A DNA stretch of 64,000 bases from Flavobacterium sp. YJ01 (GCF_029320955.1 NZ_CP119757.1:2294001-2358000); one strand, 5' to 3'; counted from the first letter of the stretch, positions 54,352-63,376 are shown. Notes: a model not told the origin generated them from the sequence alone. Made by a program: numbers and translations.

Positions 54352-54461
54352 ATGTTTTTTTCTAAGGTACTGAGGGACTAAGATGCTAAGGTTCTAAGGT
54401 TAGAAATCTAGTTATGTTTTATTTGGTTTAAGAATTTATTCCTAAATTCTCGAAACTGTCA

Positions 54462-54821
54462 TTATTTTTTTTTACTTGCTCTTGCAATAGGATTAAAATC
54501 TAAACAAAGTTGAAGCCAATATTCCATATCCTGATTTCTTGTCCAGCCAATTTCGGTAATAAAAACATAATTTTTCATTGGCTTTTCGGCATTTGGCATT
54601 GGTAATACATCGTCTCTTTCTATCGCTTTAAAATAATCTGCATCATCTATTCTGCATAGCAAAAGGTTTTCTCCGACTTTTTTGTCTAAGCGAGTTCCAC
54701 AGCATAATTTGTCATCTACCATGAAAACAATACCACCAAACATTTTCTTTTCAAAAAAATCTGCTTCTTTATGCTGGAGAAACGTTCTAATTCTCTTTAC
54801 ATTATCTTCGTCGAAAGCCAT
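54462..54821 (-). CDS. TfoX/Sxy N-terminal domain protein
   Basis: 119 residues matching the TfoX N-terminal domain: KKMFGGIVFMVDDKLCCGT and LLLCRIDDADY. In gammaproteobacteria, Sxy proteins help activate competence genes; solo N-terminal-domain proteins in Bacteroidota have no known role and are often called RNA methyltransferase-like or hypothetical. It starts 25 bp after the 52-codon gene upstream, suggesting one transcript. Confidence 0.82.
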   Translation of the reverse strand: MAFDEDNVKRIRTFLQHKEADFFEKKMFGGIVFMVDDKLCCGTRLDKKVGENLLLCRIDDADYFKAIERDDVLPMPNAEKPMKNYVFITEIGWTRNQDMEYWLQLCLDFNPIARASKKK

Positions 54822-54846
54822 ACTTTTAGTTTCTAAGGTTCTGAAT

Positions 54847-55005
54847 TTACAGTTTATTCTCTTTTCGAGGCTTATATTTTAAGAACACTTTCATCACTTC
54901 TTCATGTTCTATGAATTCATTATTTTCTGCCTGAACAAGTCCAATTTCAATTTCTTCTCTTTCTTCAATTTCTTCTTTCGATAGATTTTCAAACCAATCT
55001 TCCAT
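54847..55005 (-). CDS. Small antitoxin-like protein, 52 residues
   Basis: ATG 55005 to TAA 54847. The product begins MEDWFENLSKEEIEE and contains IEIGLVQAENNEFIEHEEV followed by MKVFLKYK. The pattern 'I..GL.QA..N.FI.HEEVM' is what I recall from RelB/ParD-type antitoxins or addiction-module components that precede ParE/RelE toxins. No toxin frame follows: the next gene, 26 bp on, is TfoX-like. It lies 7 bp after the lipoprotein gene stop. Coding density and position support a real gene. Confidence 0.65.
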   Translation of the reverse strand: MEDWFENLSKEEIEEREEIEIGLVQAENNEFIEHEEVMKVFLKYKPRKENKL

Positions 55006-55012
55006 AAGTACA

Positions 55013-55831
55013 TTATCTATAATATGTTATTTCAAAATTTTGTACCTGATTTAGATAAAAATAATTTGTAATCAATTTTTCTAAAATATCGATTTTCTCT
55101 TGAAGTCGTTTTCCTCTTTTGCTTCCTTCCCCCTTTCCATCTCTAGCATCATCTTGATTATATGGATCCTGACTTTCTTCGTCTGCAACATATTGAATCA
55201 ACGCTTTGATATACAAATCTTTTTGTTTTTTAAAATTGTATTTCTTTTCGTAATATTCTTTTCTCAATTTTAATTGGTAAATTGAATATTCCACAGAGGC
55301 ATTTAATCTTTTATGTTGATGGCCAAAATAAGTTCCACCGTAATTTAATTCCCCATAAAGTCCGTTTATTGCTCTATATAATTTAATTAATGTTTCTCTT
55401 TCTGTTTTGAACTCTTTTTCTCCATTTTTTTGTTTAAGATAATAAGTATATATTAAACAAAATGAGTCTTCACCTGCTTCACTGCCAAATGTTATATCTT
55501 CTTTTTCTCCTTTTTCATTGATATAATATTGCCATGAAGTTCCTGCATAAGATTCTTCTGGATTTGAAGGGAAATCTGTCTTAAAAACAGGGAAAAGTTT
55601 TTCTATTTTGTTCAATTTATTTCTGGAAATTAATACTGAATCAGTACCTTCTTCAACATAAATAAGAACCTTTTCTTTTTCAAGCTTTAAATCGTCGTAC
55701 AAATGTGGCAGACATGTTGTATCCTTTTTTTCAGATATTTTCACTTTAGCTTTTACTGGTTCTTTTTTTGTTTTTTGGCATCCCATTACAAAACTCAAAA
55801 AAACCAAGATCAGAATTATTATGTTTCTCAT
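55013..55831 (-). CDS. Hypothetical lipoprotein
   Basis: 272 residues, not recognised. Lipoprotein signal with lipobox VMGC (Cys18). The mature part is highly charged, mostly helical toward the C-terminus (about 170-260, Lys/Glu/Tyr-rich), with EESQDPYNQDDARDG and a GKGEGSKRGKR loop near 222-240. Possibly periplasmic. The antitoxin-like gene follows by 7 bp, so they are probably co-transcribed. Confidence 0.7.
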   Translation of the reverse strand: MRNIIILILVFLSFVMGCQKTKKEPVKAKVKISEKKDTTCLPHLYDDLKLEKEKVLIYVEEGTDSVLISRNKLNKIEKLFPVFKTDFPSNPEESYAGTSWQYYINEKGEKEDITFGSEAGEDSFCLIYTYYLKQKNGEKEFKTERETLIKLYRAINGLYGELNYGGTYFGHQHKRLNASVEYSIYQLKLRKEYYEKKYNFKKQKDLYIKALIQYVADEESQDPYNQDDARDGKGEGSKRGKRLQEKIDILEKLITNYFYLNQVQNFEITYYR

Positions 55832-55892
55832 TTACTCCTTAAATAAATTTTTGATTAAAGATATAGATTAAGTCATTACATTTTAAAAAGAA

Positions 55893-55922
55893 AAAGCTCA
55901 AACTAAAAGTTTGAGCTTTCTA
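55893..55922 (-). terminator. Terminator of the sulfur/sirohaem cluster
   Basis: AAGCTCAAACT pairs with AGTTTGAGCTT around a short AAA loop; on the minus strand a T-rich run follows. About 50 bp past the ferredoxin reductase stop. Confidence 0.8.
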
Positions 55923-55971
55923 TATAAAAAAACCTTAGCGTCTTAGTCCCTTAGAACCTCAGCACCTCAGA

Positions 55972-57024
55972 TTAAACAATTGCTTTCACAACTGCTTTTG
56001 GAGCTTCTTTACGAGTTCCGTCGAAACCATCTACTCCTGAAACTGTTGTATATTTCAATACGTATTTTTTTCCTGGATTGATGATTCCGTAAGCGGCTTG
56101 GCACATTAAAGTTGCTTCGTGGAATCCGCAAAGGATTAACTTTAATTTTCCTGGATATGTGTTTACGTCTCCAATTGCGAAGATTCCCGGAATGTTAGTT
56201 TGGTAATCTAATGCATTGTTTACTTTAATGGCATTTTTCTCGATTTCTAATCCCCAGTCTCCAATTGGACCTAATTTTGGTGTTAATCCGAAAAGTGGAA
56301 TGAAATAGTCACAGTCGATTTTACGGTGTGCGCCGTTTTCTTCGATGTCTAATGACTCAACATGCTCAGCACCATTGATTCCGATAACTTCTGCCGGAGT
56401 GATTAATTTAATTTTTCCAGCTGATTTTAATTCCTGTACTTTTTCTACAGAATCTAAAGCTCCTCTGAACTCGTTTCTTCTGTGAATCAAAGTTACTTCT
56501 GAAGCTACATTTGCCAAGAAAATTGACCAGTCTAAAGCTGAATCTCCTCCTCCTGCAATAACAACTCTTTTGTCTCTGAATTTCTCAGGATTTTTGATGA
56601 AGTATTTTACTCCTTTATCTTCATAAAACTCGATATCTTCAATAAGTGGTTTACGAGGCTCAAAACTTCCTAAACCTCCAGCAATTGCGATAACTGGCGC
56701 ATGGAATTTAGTTCCTTTGTTTGATGTTACAATGAATGTTCCGTCTTCTTGCTTTTCAACTGTTTCAGCACGTTCTCCTAAAGTAAATCCTGGCTCAAAT
56801 TGTTTGATTTGCTCCATTAATCCGTCAACTAAGTCTCCGGCTAATACTTCTGGAAATCCAGGAATATCATAAATTGGCTTTTTTGGATATAACTCTGATA
56901 GTTGTCCTCCCGGTTGTGGAAGTGCATCTAAAATGTGGCATTTTAATTTTAACAATCCTGCCTCGAAAACGGCAAATAAACCTGTTGGGCCTGCTCCAAT
57001 TATAAGTATATCTGTTTTAATCAT
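55972..57024 (-). CDS. Ferredoxin-NADP+ reductase (thioredoxin-reductase-like)
   Basis: 350-residue flavoprotein from ATG 57024 (MIKTDILIIGAGPTG); the frame is open to 57087 but the extra residues precede the FAD fold. FAD motif GAGPTGLFAVFEAG, NADP motif AGGGDSALDW, and FAIGDVNTYPGK near the end. It lacks the CxxC of thioredoxin reductase, which fits the type 2 FNR class. As last gene of the sulfate assimilation cluster it could supply reduced ferredoxin to the sulfite reductase. Confidence 0.88.
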   Translation of the reverse strand: MIKTDILIIGAGPTGLFAVFEAGLLKLKCHILDALPQPGGQLSELYPKKPIYDIPGFPEVLAGDLVDGLMEQIKQFEPGFTLGERAETVEKQEDGTFIVTSNKGTKFHAPVIAIAGGLGSFEPRKPLIEDIEFYEDKGVKYFIKNPEKFRDKRVVIAGGGDSALDWSIFLANVASEVTLIHRRNEFRGALDSVEKVQELKSAGKIKLITPAEVIGINGAEHVESLDIEENGAHRKIDCDYFIPLFGLTPKLGPIGDWGLEIEKNAIKVNNALDYQTNIPGIFAIGDVNTYPGKLKLILCGFHEATLMCQAAYGIINPGKKYVLKYTTVSGVDGFDGTRKEAPKAVVKAIV

Positions 57025-57122
57025 TATGTTGTTGTTTATAATCATTCTTAATAACGCAAAGAAACGAATAAATCCTTGTACTTTCAATGATTTTTGTCAT
57101 TTATTTCTTTTACGAAACTTTT

Positions 57123-57704
57123 TTACTCTTTATTTTTTAATGAAGAGGTAATCTCATTCATTCTTTTAACCTTTTCTTCGAAATTGCCTTTTAGGGTTTT
57201 TCTGTATTCATTTAGATTCTCAACCATTTGATTGATATCTTCAGGAATTACTTCTTCGAAAAACTCACGTAATCTCTTTGCTGTTGTTGGTGATTTTCCG
57301 TTAGTAGAAATAGCAATTTTGACATTTCCTTTTGTTACGATTCCGCCTAAATAGTAGTCACATAAATCTGGCGTATCAGCAATATTGCATATCAAATAAC
57401 GTTTTCTCGCCAAATCGTAAACCTTTTTATTTACTTTCAAATCGTCTGTACAGGCAATTACCATATGACGCTTTCTGAGCATTTTCTTTTTGAATTTTTT
57501 TTCCGTCAATTTAATTGAAGGATGTTTTTCTGCTAAAACCTTAATTTCTAAATGAAAATCTGGCGCTACAACCTCAACATTTGCATTCGGACTTGATTTT
57601 AGCAAGAAAGAAAGCTTTTCCAGACCTACATTTCCTCCGCCGACAATTAATACATTTAAATTGTGAAGCTTTAGAAATATTGGATATAATTCGTTTTGTT
57701 CCAT
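57123..57704 (-). CDS. Precorrin-2 dehydrogenase / sirohydrochlorin ferrochelatase
   Basis: 193 residues, Met8/CysG-N type. Rossmann start LNVLIVGGGNVGLEKLSFLL (about 12-31), a NAD-binding domain, then the dimerisation/catalytic segment with NGKSPTTAKRLREFFEE. It makes sirohaem from precorrin-2, completing the cofactor for the sulfite reductase encoded upstream. The C-terminal methyltransferase half of E. coli CysG is absent; that activity is the separate cobA gene. Confidence 0.92.
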   Translation of the reverse strand: MEQNELYPIFLKLHNLNVLIVGGGNVGLEKLSFLLKSSPNANVEVVAPDFHLEIKVLAEKHPSIKLTEKKFKKKMLRKRHMVIACTDDLKVNKKVYDLARKRYLICNIADTPDLCDYYLGGIVTKGNVKIAISTNGKSPTTAKRLREFFEEVIPEDINQMVENLNEYRKTLKGNFEEKVKRMNEITSSLKNKE

Positions 57705-57787
57705 TTTAATTTTTTGTTTCGTCGAAATTAATGAATTCTGACGTTACAATATTCATCAGATTAAAATCCGATTTTATATACTATGCG

Positions 57788-57904
57788 TTCCCAAGGTTGA
57801 AACCTTGGGCTATGTTTTCCAATCTTTCGATTCCCTGGAGTAAAATCCAGTGCTACAATATGAATCGTTCCTTCTCCCTTGGGTTGAAACCCAAGGCTAT
57901 GTTT
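57788..57904. repeat. Paired CCCAAGG palindromes
   Basis: CCCAAGGTTGAAACCTTGGG (57790-57809) and CCTTGGGTTGAAACCCAAGG (57877-57896), each an inverted repeat followed by GCTATGTTTT. The two share loop TTGAAA and the following sequence, about 67 bp apart, between cobA and the Met8-like gene. Confidence 0.82.
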
Positions 57905-58678
57905 TTATCTTGAAATTTCTTTTGATAGAAATTCTTCGTAAAATCCTTTTAGTTTATGGCTTTCGCGGACAACTTCCCCTAAAACAATAATCGCTGGTGA
58001 ACCTAATTCTTTTTGTTTTACAACTTCTAAAATCGAATCAACTTTTCCAACTCCAACTTTTTCTTCTGCTGTTGTTCCGTTTTGAATGATCGCAACGGGT
58101 AAATTTCCTTTATCTTCTTTTTGAAACAAATCGATGATTTGAGACAATTTGTGCATTCCCATCAAAATCACAACGGTTGCAGAAGATTGTGCTGCTAAAG
58201 CTACATCTGAAGATAATTTTCTATCAGAAGTTGTTCCCGTAATTGCCCAAAAGCTTTCTGAAACTCCTCTTTTTGTAATTGAAATTCCCTGACTTCCTGG
58301 AACGGCAACTACTGATGAAATTCCTGGAACTACGATTGTTTCAATTCCGAAACTTTCTGCAAAATCAATTTCTTCTCCGCCTCTTCCAAAAATAAATGGA
58401 TCTCCGCCTTTTAATCGAACTACGTTTCCGTAAGTCAAAGCATTATCTACAATCAATTGATTGATTTGATCTTGCGTGTAAGCATGATTTCCGATTCTTT
58501 TTCCAACAAAAATCCGAATTGCATTTTTAGGTGCATAATCTAGAATCTCTTCGTTGGCCAAAGAGTCGTATAAAACCACATTTGCTTCAGCCAATGCTTT
58601 TACAGCTTTTAGCGTAAGTAAATCGGGATCGCCCGGACCTGCACCGACTAAAGTTATTTTGGGTTTTATATTATGCAT
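57905..58678 (-). CDS. cobA: Uroporphyrinogen-III C-methyltransferase
   Basis: 257-residue SAM-dependent enzyme making precorrin-2, the first step to sirohaem. It has VGAGPGDPDLLTLKAVKAL, VRLKGGDPFIFGRGGEE and VPGISSVVAVPG, the standard SUMT signatures. Its start overlaps the sulfite reductase stop by 8 bp, so the two are translationally linked. Confidence 0.95.
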   Translation of the reverse strand: MHNIKPKITLVGAGPGDPDLLTLKAVKALAEANVVLYDSLANEEILDYAPKNAIRIFVGKRIGNHAYTQDQINQLIVDNALTYGNVVRLKGGDPFIFGRGGEEIDFAESFGIETIVVPGISSVVAVPGSQGISITKRGVSESFWAITGTTSDRKLSSDVALAAQSSATVVILMGMHKLSQIIDLFQKEDKGNLPVAIIQNGTTAEEKVGVGKVDSILEVVKQKELGSPAIIVLGEVVRESHKLKGFYEEFLSKEISR

Positions 58679-60761
58679 TTGCTAATTCCTGTGCTCTGAA
58701 AGTTTCGATTTTATCAAAGAAAACAGTCGCTTGCGCAATGTAATCTTTAGCGAAAGCTTCAGATGGTTCATTTTTATTGATTTGGTAAACCAAGTCTTTA
58801 AAAGTTGAGTTTAATTCTATTTTATTTGTGTCAATGAAAACAGTATCAAACAAATCTACAATTCCTGCGTGGTGGTTTGTTTTTTGGTTTTCTGCCAATA
58901 ACAATGCTTTTGCACCATTTACAAATCCAGCGTAAGCATGATAAATTGCATCTGACCATTTTTTCTCGTCGAAAGATTCCTGAGCCAAGATCAATTTTTC
59001 TTTAGCTTCAAACAATAATGTCGCCACTAAATCGATCACTACTCCAGCACATTCTCCAACTCCAACTGCTTTTACGTAATTGTCTGCATTACCCCAATCT
59101 ACAAAATCAGCTTCTGTTAAATTGGTTACATCTGCGTAAGGTTTTAAGATTTCGTAGAAATATTTTTCTCCTTTTGTATCATAATAATCTAGGAATTTTT
59201 GTCCGCTTCCGTTGGCATCAAAATCATTTAATATGGTACGCAACGCATCAGGACCTCTACGGCTAGGCACTTTAATTACTTTATCAGCAAAACGTCCTGC
59301 TCCGTTTCCTAATCTTCCTCCTCCCAATAAAACTTGTAAAGCCGGAGCCACTAGTTTTCCTGAGTTGATAGACATTCCTTGGAATCCAATTGCAGACATA
59401 TTATGTTGTCCGCAGGCATTCATACAACCTGAAATTTTAATTTCGATTTCGCGATTGTTTAAATATTGTGGATATTCTGCACTTAAAACTCTTTCTAATT
59501 CTTCGGCAATACCTGTACTGCTTGCAATCCCCAAATTACAAGTATCAGTACCCGGACATGCCGTAATATCTCCAACTGAATTATATCCTAATTGAACAAA
59601 ATCCAATTTGGCTAATTCTTGATAAAAGAAAGGTAAATTCTCTTCTTTTATGTGACGTATTACAATATTTTGACGCAATGAAAAACGCAATTCATTTGCT
59701 CCGTAATTCTTAATTAAATCGGCTAACAATCTTGCTTTATCCGTATAAAAATCTCCTAATAAAACTTTGATCCCGATAGCATAATAACCGTCTTGTTTCT
59801 GTTTGATAACATTCGATTTTTTCCACGCTTCATATGCTGCAGTATCTTCGATTGTAACTTGCGGAACTTCTAATACTGGTTCTGGAATTGGACCATCAAA
59901 AGCTGTTGTATCAATTTCGTATGTTTCAAAAGCGATGGCTTTTTTCTCTTGTTCAACCAAATCAAGGAAAACATCTCTTCCCATTTCTTTGATTAAGAAT
60001 TTCATACGCGCTTTCATTCTTTTTGCACGTTCTCCGTATCTGTCGAAAATACGTATAATTCCTTCTGCTGTTGGAATGATTTCGTTTACCGGAACGAATT
60101 CCGAAAGTAATTCGGCGTGTGCTGGCTGAGATCCTAAACCTCCACCAAACATGATTTTGAAACCTTTTTGTCCGTCTTTAATTTTCGGAATAAATCCTAA
60201 ATCGTGCAAGTAACTCAAAGCAGTATCTTCGTCTGAAGAAGAGAACGAAATTTTGAATTTACGCCCCATTTCCTGACAGATTGGATTTCTTAACAAATAT
60301 TGAAAAAGTCCGTGTGCGTATGGCGAAACATCAAATGGTTCGTTTACATCGACACCAGCCAATTCGCTTCCTGTAATATTTCTAACTGTGTTTCCGCAAG
60401 CTTCACGAAGCGTAATATCGTCTTTAGCCAAATCTGCCCAAAGTTCTGGTGTTCTGTCTAAACTCACATAGTGAATCTGGATATCCTGACGCGTTGTAAT
60501 GTGCAAACGTCCTGTAGAATATTCATCAGAAACCTGAGTAATACGCACCAATTGCTCGCTGGTCACTTTACCATAAGGCAATTTGATACGAATCATTTGA
60601 ACGCCTTCCTGACGTTGCCCATAAATTCCACGCGCTAAACGAAGACTACGAAAACGCTCATCATCAATTTTTCCTCCACGGAATAAATGAATCTTTTTTT
60701 CTAATTCGATAATCTCCTTCTGAACTACCGGATTTTCTATTTCTGTTCTAAAACTTTCCAT
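58671..60761 (-). CDS. Sulfite reductase (sirohaem/4Fe-4S) with C-terminal HEPN-like domain
   Basis: 696 residues. Two ferredoxin-like half-domains (TGRLHITTRQDIQIHYV and ELRFSLRQNIVIRHI) precede the sirohaem/4Fe-4S ligands, Cys in CPGTDTCNLG and SGCMNACGQHN. That is a complete nitrite/sulfite reductase core (about 1-560) reducing sulfite to sulfide. The last ~125 residues (about 570-690) are helical and resemble a HEPN domain (SDAIYHAYAGFVNGAKALLL, then TNHHAGIVDLF). The HEPN nuclease motif RxxxxxH is not evident, so a structural or ligand-binding role is likelier. Such a fusion is known in some Bacteroidota annotations; its purpose is unknown. Confidence 0.88.
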   Translation of the reverse strand: MESFRTEIENPVVQKEIIELEKKIHLFRGGKIDDERFRSLRLARGIYGQRQEGVQMIRIKLPYGKVTSEQLVRITQVSDEYSTGRLHITTRQDIQIHYVSLDRTPELWADLAKDDITLREACGNTVRNITGSELAGVDVNEPFDVSPYAHGLFQYLLRNPICQEMGRKFKISFSSSDEDTALSYLHDLGFIPKIKDGQKGFKIMFGGGLGSQPAHAELLSEFVPVNEIIPTAEGIIRIFDRYGERAKRMKARMKFLIKEMGRDVFLDLVEQEKKAIAFETYEIDTTAFDGPIPEPVLEVPQVTIEDTAAYEAWKKSNVIKQKQDGYYAIGIKVLLGDFYTDKARLLADLIKNYGANELRFSLRQNIVIRHIKEENLPFFYQELAKLDFVQLGYNSVGDITACPGTDTCNLGIASSTGIAEELERVLSAEYPQYLNNREIEIKISGCMNACGQHNMSAIGFQGMSINSGKLVAPALQVLLGGGRLGNGAGRFADKVIKVPSRRGPDALRTILNDFDANGSGQKFLDYYDTKGEKYFYEILKPYADVTNLTEADFVDWGNADNYVKAVGVGECAGVVIDLVATLLFEAKEKLILAQESFDEKKWSDAIYHAYAGFVNGAKALLLAENQKTNHHAGIVDLFDTVFIDTNKIELNSTFKDLVYQINKNEPSEAFAKDYIAQATVFFDKIETFRAQELANA

Positions 60762-60774
60762 TTCTCTTTTTCGC

Positions 60775-60915
60775 TTTAGGCTTTAAGCTTTAGGCTCTAA
60801 GCTTTTTAAACTTTGTGTTTTTCTTGCTTTTGGCTTTAGGCAATAAGCTATAAGCTTTCTTGCGAGCCTTTTATACGTTTTTGCTAAAAGCTTAAAGCCT
60901 ATAGCTTATTGCTTA
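60775..60915. repeat. GCTTTAGGC / GCCTATAGC short-period repeat
   Basis: 'ctttaggctttaagctttaggctctaagc' type units at 60775-60850 face 'aaagcttaaagcctatagcttattgc' near 60888-60914, in the gap between cysN and the sulfite reductase gene. It may form weak hairpins. Confidence 0.6.
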
Positions 60916-60926
60916 CAGCAGTGAAA

Positions 60927-62171
60927 CTACCTAATAAATCCTACTCCTGCTGTTGTGTTTGTTGCTGTATCAATTAAGATAAAAGCTCCGTTTGATTTGT
61001 TTTCATTGTATGAATCAAAATATAACGGTTTGCTTAATTTGATCGTTACTTCTCCAATTTCGTTGATTGCTAATTGTGAAGCTTCTGTCGTTCCTGAGTA
61101 ATCTGTAGCAATTGTATTTTTAATGCTTTCTACTTTTGCTAAAACTCTGTTTGTATTGTGTTGTACTAAATATTTAGTTCCTGGAACCAATTTTTTACTG
61201 TCCATCCAGCAAACTGTTGTGGTAATGTCTTTTTCAATTTTTGGAAGCTCGCTTGATTTTACAATCATATCACCTCTCGTAACATTGATATCATTTTCTA
61301 ATTCGATTGTAATCGAAGAACCCGCAACGGCTTCATCAAATGTTTTATCGAAAAAGTGAATTTTAGATACTTTTGACTCTGTTAAAGAAGGAAGAACTGT
61401 TACAGCATCTCCGACTTTAATTGAGTTTCCGTATAATTTCCCTGCATAACCTCTAAAATCATGGTATTCTTCTGTTTTCGGACGAATAACTGTCTGAACT
61501 GGGAAACGCGCTTTTCCTGCTTCGTAAACATCATGAGAATGTAATCCTTCTAAATGTTCTAAAACAGTTTGTCCATCGTACCAAGGCATATTTTCTGATT
61601 TATCAACCACGTTTCCGCCATTGATTGCACTTAAAGGAATGTAGCTTACGTTTTGCTCTTTGAATGTGCTTTTTGCATTTAATGCCTGAAAATCAGCTTT
61701 GATTTTATTGAAAACTTCTTCAGAATAATCAACTAAATCCATTTTGTTGATGGCAACGATTACTTCTTTTACTCTCAATAAATTATTAATGAAAAAGTGA
61801 CGGTATGTTTGCTCGATAACTCCTTTTCTAGCATCGATCAAAATGATGGAAACCTGAGAAGTCGAAGCTCCTGTAACCATGTTTCTTGTATATTCTACGT
61901 GCCCTGGAGTATCGGCAATAATGTAACTTTTCTTTGCAGTCGAAAAATAAATATGCGCAACATCAATTGTGATTCCTTGTTCTCTCTCAGCTACTAAACC
62001 GTCAGTTGCCAAAGAAAAATCAAGATAATCGTATCCTTTTTGTTTACTGCTTTTTTCGATTGCTTCTATTTTATCAGTCGTCAATGATTTTGTATCGTAC
62101 AATAATCTCCCGATCAAAGTACTTTTTCCGTCATCTACACTTCCTGCTGTTGCTATTTTTAAAACTTCCAT
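60927..62171 (-). CDS. cysN: Sulfate adenylyltransferase subunit 1 (GTPase)
   Basis: 414 residues, translation-factor-type GTPase. P-loop GSVDDGKST near the start, switch II DTPGHVEYT, NKMD, and C-terminal beta-barrel domains. It couples GTP hydrolysis to APS synthesis by CysD. The E. coli-type APS kinase domain of fused CysNC is absent (length ends after the EF-Tu-like barrels), consistent with a pathway that reduces APS directly. Confidence 0.95.
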   Translation of the reverse strand: MEVLKIATAGSVDDGKSTLIGRLLYDTKSLTTDKIEAIEKSSKQKGYDYLDFSLATDGLVAEREQGITIDVAHIYFSTAKKSYIIADTPGHVEYTRNMVTGASTSQVSIILIDARKGVIEQTYRHFFINNLLRVKEVIVAINKMDLVDYSEEVFNKIKADFQALNAKSTFKEQNVSYIPLSAINGGNVVDKSENMPWYDGQTVLEHLEGLHSHDVYEAGKARFPVQTVIRPKTEEYHDFRGYAGKLYGNSIKVGDAVTVLPSLTESKVSKIHFFDKTFDEAVAGSSITIELENDINVTRGDMIVKSSELPKIEKDITTTVCWMDSKKLVPGTKYLVQHNTNRVLAKVESIKNTIATDYSGTTEASQLAINEIGEVTIKLSKPLYFDSYNENKSNGAFILIDTATNTTAGVGFIR

Positions 62172-62319
62172 TCTTTTTATGTTGTTGGTTGTTGGTTTAT
62201 GGTTGTTGGTTTTTCTAAAACATCAACTAAAACCATCAAAATATTTAATCTGCTTTTTTTTGTTATTGTTGTAATTATTGAAGTTTTCAGCTATCAACTA
62301 AAAACTATCAACCAACAAC
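62172..62319. repeat. GTTGTTGG short-period repeat between cysD and cysN
   Basis: 'gttgttggttgttggtttatggttgttgg' at 62178-62210 and 'caactaaaaactatcaaccaacaac' at 62287-62319 face each other across the 148-bp gap. Confidence 0.6.
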
Positions 62320-63219
62320 TTAAAAGTATCCTTGTTGTTTTCTCTTTTCCATTGCAGCTTCAGAACGTTTGTCATCGATTCTGGCTCCTCTTTCTGAAAT
62401 GGTTGATGATCTGATTTCTCCAACTACCTCTTCGATTGTTGCTGCGTAAGATTCAACAGCTGCTGTACAGCTCATATCTCCAACGGTTCTGAAGCGAACA
62501 ATTCTTTCTTCGATTTGTTCGTCTTCTTCTTGGTACACAAAAGGAGAATGCGACCAGATTAAACCGTCTCTCAAAAAAACTTTTCTTTTATGTGAGAAAT
62601 AGATTGACGGAATCTCGATTTTTTCTTTCTCGATATAACTCCAAACATCTAATTCTGTCCAGTTTGAAATTGGGAAAACACGAACGTTTTGACCATTTTC
62701 AATTTTTCCATTTAAAATATCAAACAACTCTGGTCTTTGATTTTTTTCGTCCCATTGTCCGAAATCATCACGAACAGAAAAAATACGTTCTTTAGCTCTT
62801 GCTTTTTCTTCATCACGACGCGCTCCACCAATACAAGCATCAAACTTAAATTCTTCAATTGCATCTAAAAGTGTTGTAGTCTGCAAGCTGTTACGACTTG
62901 AATATTTTCCAGTTTCTTCAACTACTTTTCCTTCATCAATAGCATCCTGAACATTACGAACGATCAACTCTAAACCTAATTCTTCTACCAATTTATCTCT
63001 GAAAGCAATTGTTTCAGGGAAATTGTGTCCCGTATCAACGTGTAATAGAGGAAACGGAATCTTAGCAGGGAAAAATGCTTTTTGCGCCAAACGCACTAAT
63101 GTGATAGAATCTTTTCCTCCTGAGAAAAGTAAAACCGGTTTGTCAAACTGTGAAATTACTTCTCTGAAAATGTATATCGCTTCACTCTCTAAAGCGTTTG
63201 TTTTTAATACTGAACTCAT
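62320..63219 (-). CDS. cysD: Sulfate adenylyltransferase subunit 2
   Basis: 299-residue ATP pyrophosphatase-fold enzyme making adenosine 5'-phosphosulfate from sulfate and ATP. PP-loop SGGKDSITLVRLA (about 34-46), then LHVDTGHNFPE and GGARRDEEKARAKER. It works with CysN, encoded 148 bp downstream. Between cysH and cysN in the order cysH-cysD-cysN. Confidence 0.96.
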   Translation of the reverse strand: MSSVLKTNALESEAIYIFREVISQFDKPVLLFSGGKDSITLVRLAQKAFFPAKIPFPLLHVDTGHNFPETIAFRDKLVEELGLELIVRNVQDAIDEGKVVEETGKYSSRNSLQTTTLLDAIEEFKFDACIGGARRDEEKARAKERIFSVRDDFGQWDEKNQRPELFDILNGKIENGQNVRVFPISNWTELDVWSYIEKEKIEIPSIYFSHKRKVFLRDGLIWSHSPFVYQEEDEQIEERIVRFRTVGDMSCTAAVESYAATIEEVVGEIRSSTISERGARIDDKRSEAAMEKRKQQGYF

Positions 63220-63376
63220 TGTTTTTTTGTTTGATATTTTGTTGTGGAAAATTTTGTTTCAGGTTTAAAGTTTAAAGTTTCAAGTTGCCTGATCTAAAAA
63301 TCTCCACTCTTTATTCTATAATCTATTTTCTATTCTCTAAAAAAGTCTTACCTCTTGCTTCTTTCTTCCAAAAAGT

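Larger units (their letters stand above)
53847..54461. other. 615-bp leader and intergenic region of the met cluster
   Basis: From the gene outward: 'ctaag' repeats (53855-53900), REP copy 5 (53924-53950), Flavo-1-like copy c on the opposite strand (54004-54116), the SAM-I riboswitch (54185-54297) and its promoter (54321-54351), then more 'ctaagg' repeats up to the TfoX-like gene. No gene seen. Confidence 0.85.
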
